From an uncultured Thiothrix sp. (GTDB lineage Bacteria; Pseudomonadota; Gammaproteobacteria; Poriferisulfidales; GCA-002705445), in NCBI GenBank assembly GCA_902624655.1, contig CACNYJ010000003.1, positions 1-64,000 of the forward strand: DNA of 64,000 nucleotides, given 5' to 3'. The notes under the pieces were generated by a model. The model was not told the origin of the DNA and searched no databases. It was given only the letters and a program-made list of their open reading frames with translations. The position numbers were made by a program, and so were the translations under genes. The stretch's first letter is position 1, and each line of letters opens with the position of its first letter. Below, piece after piece: positions 60,067 through 64,000 of this stretch.

Positions 60067-61890
60067 ATGTGCGGAATTGTTGCAGCAGCATCACAAAATA
60101 ATGTGATAAACATTTTGGCCGATGGCTTAAAACATCTGGAATATAGAGGCTATGATTCAGCAGGCATTGCTGTTATTGAAAATAAAAAAATTCATAGCTA
60201 TAAAAGAGAAGGGCATGTCTCAGAGCTTACGAATATTTTAGATAAGAAGCTAACTTCAAATATTGGAATAGCGCATACAAGATGGGCTACACACGGAAAA
60301 CCATCGGAGATAAACGCCCATCCACATGTTTCAGATAATAATATTGCTATTGTTCATAATGGGATAATAGAAAATTATATAGAAATTAGAGATAAATTTT
60401 TTAAAGAAACAAAGCTGGAGTCCGATACAGATTCAGAAGTCCTAGCACACCTAATTAATTCATACTCAAAAGAAAATGATATTTTAGATGCTGTTTATTT
60501 AGCACTTAAAGAGGTCAAAGGATCTTATGCAATTGCGGTTTTAGATAAAAATAATGCAGACGAAATAATTGTTGCTAGACATGGTAGCCCATTACTTATA
60601 GGTGTTGGGGAAAATGTAAATTATATTGCTTCAGATGCACATGCGCTAATAATGCATACAAATAAATTTATTTATTTGGAAGATGGTGACACGGCGTCAA
60701 TAAGCTCAAAAGAAATTAAAATTTATGATACAAATAAAAAGCCAGTTCAAAGGGAAATTAAAAAGAGCAATCTTTCTTTAGATAGTAATACAAAAAATGG
60801 ATATGAACACTTCATGTTGAAAGAAATTTTCGAACAACCTGAAGCTGTTAAAGCGACTATCCAAGATAGAATAATTAATAACACAGTTCCTAAAGAAATA
60901 CTTGGTCCTAACGTTGACAAGTATCTTTCGAATTTTAATTTAGTCCAGATAATTGCTTGTGGAACAAGTTATCATGCTGCTTTGTTAGCGAAACACTGGC
61001 TTGAAAAACTCGCTGGCATACCTTGCCAAGCAGAAATAGCAAGCGAATTTAGATATAGAAAACATGCAGTGCAGAAAGGCACATTAGCAGTTTGCATATC
61101 TCAATCAGGGGAAACTGCAGACACTCTTTCAGCACTTAGACAGATAAAACAAGAAGATAACTACGTTGGAACTGTTGCAATTTGCAATGTTCCAGAAAGC
61201 TCTATTGCAAGAGAATGTGATTCGACTCTAATTACTCATGCAGGGCCTGAGATTGGTGTAGCATCTACAAAAGCATTCACAACACAATTAGTCGCCTTAA
61301 TGTTATTAATAATTGTCCTTGGAAAGAGATTTGATGTAACAGACGAACTTGAAAAATCACTATGTGAGCAACTGAAAACCTTGCCTACCAAAATAAAAAG
61401 CACCTTGGACCTTGATAATGAAATAGCTGAACTATCAAAGATTTTTTCAAACAAGGAACACGCTTTATTTTTAGGAAGAGGGTCTCATTTCCCAATTGCA
61501 AGAGAAGGGGCATTAAAACTAAAAGAGATATCATATATTCATGCAGAAGCATATGCAGCGGGCGAATTAAAACACGGCCCTTTAGCCATAGTAGATGAGA
61601 ACATGCCAGTAGTTGCAGTTGCACCAAACAATGTTGTACTTGAGAAGCTTAAATCAAATTTAGAAGAGGTTAAAGCACGAGGAGGAAAGCTTTATATTTT
61701 TGCTGATATTAAAGCCGGCTTTAAGAGCGATGAAATTTCTCAAGTTTTCGAGATTGACGCTCCAATGAATCCAGTTGCACCAATTCTTTTTACAATTCCA
61801 TTACAACTTTTAGCATACCATTGTGCAATTATTAAAGGCACAAATGTTGATATGCCGAGAAATTTAGCCAAGTCTGTTACTGTAGAGTAG
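60067..61890 (+). CDS. glmS: Glutamine-fructose-6-phosphate aminotransferase
   Basis: Makes glucosamine-6-phosphate, the entry to amino-sugar synthesis; works with glmU. The 607-residue protein has the N-terminal nucleophile C2 in M-C-G-I-V-A, two SIS domains with S-Q-S-G-E-T-A-D-T, and ends P-R-N-L-A-K-S-V-T-V-E. The last codons (61855-61890) are the conserved region that TnsD of Tn7 recognises in other bacteria. Confidence 0.98.
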   Translation: MCGIVAAASQNNVINILADGLKHLEYRGYDSAGIAVIENKKIHSYKREGHVSELTNILDKKLTSNIGIAHTRWATHGKPSEINAHPHVSDNNIAIVHNGIIENYIEIRDKFFKETKLESDTDSEVLAHLINSYSKENDILDAVYLALKEVKGSYAIAVLDKNNADEIIVARHGSPLLIGVGENVNYIASDAHALIMHTNKFIYLEDGDTASISSKEIKIYDTNKKPVQREIKKSNLSLDSNTKNGYEHFMLKEIFEQPEAVKATIQDRIINNTVPKEILGPNVDKYLSNFNLVQIIACGTSYHAALLAKHWLEKLAGIPCQAEIASEFRYRKHAVQKGTLAVCISQSGETADTLSALRQIKQEDNYVGTVAICNVPESSIARECDSTLITHAGPEIGVASTKAFTTQLVALMLLIIVLGKRFDVTDELEKSLCEQLKTLPTKIKSTLDLDNEIAELSKIFSNKEHALFLGRGSHFPIAREGALKLKEISYIHAEAYAAGELKHGPLAIVDENMPVVAVAPNNVVLEKLKSNLEEVKARGGKLYIFADIKAGFKSDEISQVFEIDAPMNPVAPILFTIPLQLLAYHCAIIKGTNVDMPRNLAKSVTVE

Positions 61891-61894
61891 TTTT

Positions 61895-62376
61895 GGGAGG
61901 TGATAGTGCAAATCGTATTATTAAATAAAAAATGAAAACCAAACTACTCACAGAGGATTGAAGGATGGATGTATTAAAACAAGTAAGAAATGATTTTTTT
62001 GGTGAAGACTACACAAAATATATTCTTATTGCTTTTCAAAAATATTTTGAAAAAAAGATTCCAATGTCTGATGAAAAATTCGAGGAATTTAATAATTGGT
62101 TAGACGAAGAAGGTTATGGACTAACTATGTTACGTTTAGGAAATTTAAATGAAAATGGCAAACTTCATGGTTATGGTGTAAAGATGGATAATCGTGAGTA
62201 TATGTATAAAGGCGAGTTCAAAAATGGCAAAGAACATGGTTGGTTTAAATACTACCTTAATGGAAAATTTAAAGGCAGAGGATATGCCATTAACGGGCAA
62301 ATATTCTTTCACTTCGTGGTGCCGGAAGACGATGGGTCGGTTGAATATTATGCAGAATAATTACACTATCACCTCC
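61895..62376. repeat. 13-bp inverted repeat bracketing the MORN gene
   Basis: GGAGGTGATAGTG at 61896-61908 recurs as its exact reverse complement CACTATCACCTCC at 62364-62376. The two copies lie just after the glmS stop and just after the MORN gene stop. A second inverted pair, GAGTAGTTT (61885-61893) and AAACTACTC (61941-61949), spans the glmS 3' end. I see no target duplication outside the 13-bp repeats. Each copy contains GGAGGTGA, a perfect match to the 16S anti-Shine-Dalgarno. Confidence 0.75.
61965..62360 (+). CDS. MORN-repeat-like cytosolic protein
   Basis: A 131-residue protein of unknown function. The second half has two or three MORN-like repeats: G-K-L-H-G-Y-G-V, Y-K-G-E-F-K-N-G-K-E-H-G-W, and G-K-F-K-G-R-G-Y. 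The first half (about 1-55) is acidic, aromatic and probably helical. No signal peptide. The AAGG site just before the ATG is poor; upstream there are two 9-codon frames with overlapping stop and start (61906-61935, 61932-61961). Bracketed by a 13-bp inverted repeat downstream of glmS, suggesting acquisition as a unit. Confidence 0.75.
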   Translation: MDVLKQVRNDFFGEDYTKYILIAFQKYFEKKIPMSDEKFEEFNNWLDEEGYGLTMLRLGNLNENGKLHGYGVKMDNREYMYKGEFKNGKEHGWFKYYLNGKFKGRGYAINGQIFFHFVVPEDDGSVEYYAE

Positions 62377-62403
62377 AAGTCACCTTCCATAACTGTGGAA
62401 TGA

Positions 62404-62709
62404 CTATAAGATTACATCAAATCCCTCAAACATTGGGCGCCCAATATAAAGGGGCTTATTTTTACCTGCGCCCCTATGAGCTTTCTTAAATGACTCAGAC
62501 TTGGTCCATGAGATAAAATCATCTTTGCTATCCCACACTGAGTGAGAAGAGTATAAAGTGTACTCTTCATTTGATTCACCTTTTAAGAGATGAAATTCCT
62601 TGAACCCCTTCACTTCGTCTAAATATGTTTCACGAGTTCTCCAAACTTGTTCGAATTCTTCTTCCTTGCCTAATATAATTTTGAATCTGTTCATTGCTAT
62701 ATATTTCAT
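62404..62709 (-). CDS. Antibiotic-biosynthesis-monooxygenase fold protein, IsdG-like haem oxygenase candidate
   Basis: A 101-residue ferredoxin-like (ABM) domain protein. N7, W68 and H78 match in kind and spacing the Asn-Trp-His triad of the staphylococcal haem-degrading enzymes IsdG (N7, W67, H77). Further motifs: G-F-K-E-F-H-L-L-K-G, T-L-Y-S-S-H-S-V-W and a C-terminal P-x-F-E-G-F. It may release iron from haem or act on another hydrophobic substrate; triad spacing supports but does not prove the former. Alone on the minus strand. Confidence 0.82.
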   Translation of the reverse strand: MKYIAMNRFKIILGKEEEFEQVWRTRETYLDEVKGFKEFHLLKGESNEEYTLYSSHSVWDSKDDFISWTKSESFKKAHRGAGKNKPLYIGRPMFEGFDVIL

Positions 62710-62804
62710 TCTTTTAAGATAACATGTATTGAAGTTGTATAAAAATACTTAATAAATGTTAAAAACAATTTTGCAACTTTTTTAGTTTTTGATATATTTA
62801 TAAT

Positions 62805-63161
62805 ATGAAAAATATAAAAAAGATTTCTATATTAATATTATTAAATCTTTTACTTACATCTTGTGGTGGATCTGATGTAATAGTAAAAATATATGGCGCT
62901 TTTGAATATAATTGCACTAAGGATGAATTTAGAACTCTGTCCGCAAACCCAATGTTGCCGCATTTGAAAAAGAATAAATGGTATACTAGGGAAGAGCATC
63001 ACACTGCACATGTTGAAAAAACACTAGAACCATATAAAAATATACCTATGAGTGATGAATCTCTTGCAAAAATTACACCAACACGGGAAATGAGTGATGC
63101 GTTTTTCAATGAATTTATTATAGCCGTGGATTGCGAAAACCCTCAAGACATAAAATTCTAA
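62805..63161 (+). CDS. Small lipoprotein, unknown function
   Basis: A 118-residue protein with a lipoprotein signal peptide (lipobox L-T-S-C20). The mature part has two further cysteines (in Y-N-C-T-K-D-E-F and V-D-C-E-N-P) and an E-E-H-H-T-A-H-V-E histidine cluster. No family recognised. It is followed after 19 nt by another lipoprotein gene, with which it is probably co-transcribed. Confidence 0.72.
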   Translation: MKNIKKISILILLNLLLTSCGGSDVIVKIYGAFEYNCTKDEFRTLSANPMLPHLKKNKWYTREEHHTAHVEKTLEPYKNIPMSDESLAKITPTREMSDAFFNEFIIAVDCENPQDIKF

Positions 63162-63180
63162 ATTTTCAAACGAGGCAGTT

Positions 63181-63756
63181 ATTAATAAATTTTTTTTTAC
63201 AATCTTTTTATTTTTATTTCTAATGCTTTCTGGTTGTCTTTCAACAGAATCGCCGTATAAAACAATCTCTGAAGCAGATAACTTAAGTGGCAAAAACTTA
63301 TTTTGTGAGGAGCACAATGCTTTTGTTACATATAGTTTTTTTGATGAAAAAAGATTTCAGACTGATTATTACTTTCTTGTCTCCTTAGAAATTGGTATAC
63401 GGAGTGGTACTTATGGGGTGTTAAGTAATGTAAGATACTTTTATCTAAAACCTAATAAAAATCTGGAAATATTAAATCTGTCTGAAAAAAGTGAAAATGA
63501 AAAAAATTGGGAGAGAAAAATATATCAAACACCTAAGCTAGATTATTACCTAGATAGAGAAAATCTTAATATTGTTTTTTCACCAATTGATTATTCAGAA
63601 ATAAAACATAAATGTAATATATTTGACGGAACAACCGAAGAATTAAGAGATAGTACTTTAAAAAAATATCTAAAGCATTTTGAAGAGAAAGAGAATAAAA
63701 AAATATATGACGAAATTAGAGAAATTGACCAACAAAGAAAAAAGAATAAAATTTAA
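63181..63756 (+). CDS. Lipoprotein with probable ATT start codon
   Basis: The open frame begins after a stop at 63151 and has no ATG, GTG or TTG before the ATG at 63223, which would give M-L-S-G-C, too short for export. Starting instead at ATT 63181 yields the textbook lipoprotein signal M-N-K-F-F-F-T-I-F-L-F-L-F-L-M-L-S-G-C, with a GAGG ribosome-binding site at 63172-63175, five bases upstream. The mature part (about 172 residues) is charged, with a lysine/glutamate-rich C-terminal helix; no family recognised. It overlaps the next gene by 32 nt. Confidence 0.65.
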   Translation: MNKFFFTIFLFLFLMLSGCLSTESPYKTISEADNLSGKNLFCEEHNAFVTYSFFDEKRFQTDYYFLVSLEIGIRSGTYGVLSNVRYFYLKPNKNLEILNLSEKSENEKNWERKIYQTPKLDYYLDRENLNIVFSPIDYSEIKHKCNIFDGTTEELRDSTLKKYLKHFEEKENKKIYDEIREIDQQRKKNKI

Positions 63757-64000
63757 ACCCTTATTCTTATGTGCTTTCTTATCATATTATGTTTATGCAG
63801 AAAACAGCACTCTTATAAAGCTTAAATGTAATAGCGGAGCAAATCCAGGACAAATCAAGCGTTGGTATTTTGACGAAAAGGACGTTATCGAAATATACCC
63901 AAACGGATATAAAAGAGTTTATGATGTTCAAAAAACAGGAAAATACGAAATTTATGCAAATGAAGATGCAGCTCAAGGCATGTATTATGTAAGTATAAGA
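63725..64000 (+). CDS. Secreted protein, unknown function (cut by window end)
   Basis: A frame open from TTG 63725 to the end of the window (92 codons). It starts M-T-N-K-E-K-R and has a signal-like hydrophobic segment (L-F-L-C-A-F-L-S-Y-Y-V-Y-A, about residues 13-25) and then a small beta-rich part with a Y-N-x-x-G-Y-type pattern (I-Y-P-N-G-Y-K-R-V-Y-D-V). Overlaps the preceding lipoprotein by 32 nt. No family recognised; the C-terminus is missing. Confidence 0.55.
   Translation, partial: MTNKEKRIKFKPLFLCAFLSYYVYAENSTLIKLKCNSGANPGQIKRWYFDEKDVIEIYPNGYKRVYDVQKTGKYEIYANEDAAQGMYYVSIR

Noticed and set aside
61891-62376. Complete Tn7-like element
   Set aside because: No tns genes, no Tn7-type end sequence and no target duplication; only the target position and a short inverted repeat.

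Overview
The window is a contiguous stretch of chromosome from an AT-rich (very roughly one-third GC), compact, Gram-negative gammaproteobacterium. Gene content (DnaA-DnaN-RecF-GyrB, TusE, PrlC, AmpG, LpxL-type acyltransferase, porin, Fmt/Def/TrkA block, HisE-TatABC), very short intergenic gaps, many 1-20 nt gene overlaps, a nickel superoxide dismutase and a photolyase suggest a small-genome marine lineage of the SAR86 type. That placement is inference from gene content and composition; no rRNA gene is present to confirm it. No phage, transposase, integrase or CRISPR array was seen.

Layout. 1-1.0 kb: nickel superoxide dismutase operon (small membrane protein, sodN, sodX). 1.0-4.4 kb: secreted DUF6607 protein, a CAU-anticodon tRNA, an LPS-type glycosyltransferase, queuosine-precursor transporter, secreted nuclease. 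4.4-7.5 kb: periplasmic peroxiredoxin and a peptidoglycan group (M23 peptidase, L,D-transpeptidase, AmpG permease). 7.5-16.9 kb: ExoIII-like nuclease beside pyrE (the crc position of Pseudomonas), aroE, hemB, dsbB, DUF4399, a lone TupA tungstate-binding protein, hemF, tsaC, topA, smg. 17.1-21.5 kb: def, fmt, trkA and a frameshifted trkH. 21.5-28.2 kb: LpxL-like acyltransferase, hisB-hisH-hisA-hisF-hisE-tatA-tatB-tatC and gpmI. 28.2-34.4 kb is the most lineage-specific core part: an unknown secreted protein, a large porin with a clear terminator, two overlapping lipoproteins sharing a four-cysteine domain, a photolyase/cryptochrome and an orphan ParA-type ATPase. 34.5-43.7 kb (all minus): xthA, prlC, tusE, gyrB, recF, dnaN, dnaA. 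43.7-43.9 kb is the probable replication origin, where transcription switches from mostly minus to plus. 43.9-61.9 kb (all plus): rpmH, rnpA, yidD, yidC, mnmE, mnmG, rsmG, parA, parB, atpIBEFHAGDC, glmU, glmS. 61.9-64 kb: an accessory stretch beginning at the glmS 3' end (the classical Tn7 target position), with a MORN-type protein bracketed by a 13-bp inverted repeat, an IsdG-type monooxygenase, and three overlapping or closely spaced secreted or lipoprotein genes, one apparently using an ATT start codon.

How the parts fit: the origin region carries the initiator, sliding clamp and gyrase on one side and the ribosome/membrane-insertion, tRNA-modification, partition and ATP-synthase genes on the other, all co-oriented with replication. 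Two identical 16-bp parS sites lie inside recF, about 3 kb from the origin, and should be the binding sites of the ParB encoded at 50.8-51.7 kb. The strongest candidates for undescribed biology are the paired four-cysteine lipoproteins, the small membrane protein leading the Ni-SOD operon, the inverted-repeat-bracketed unit after glmS, and the orphan ParA.
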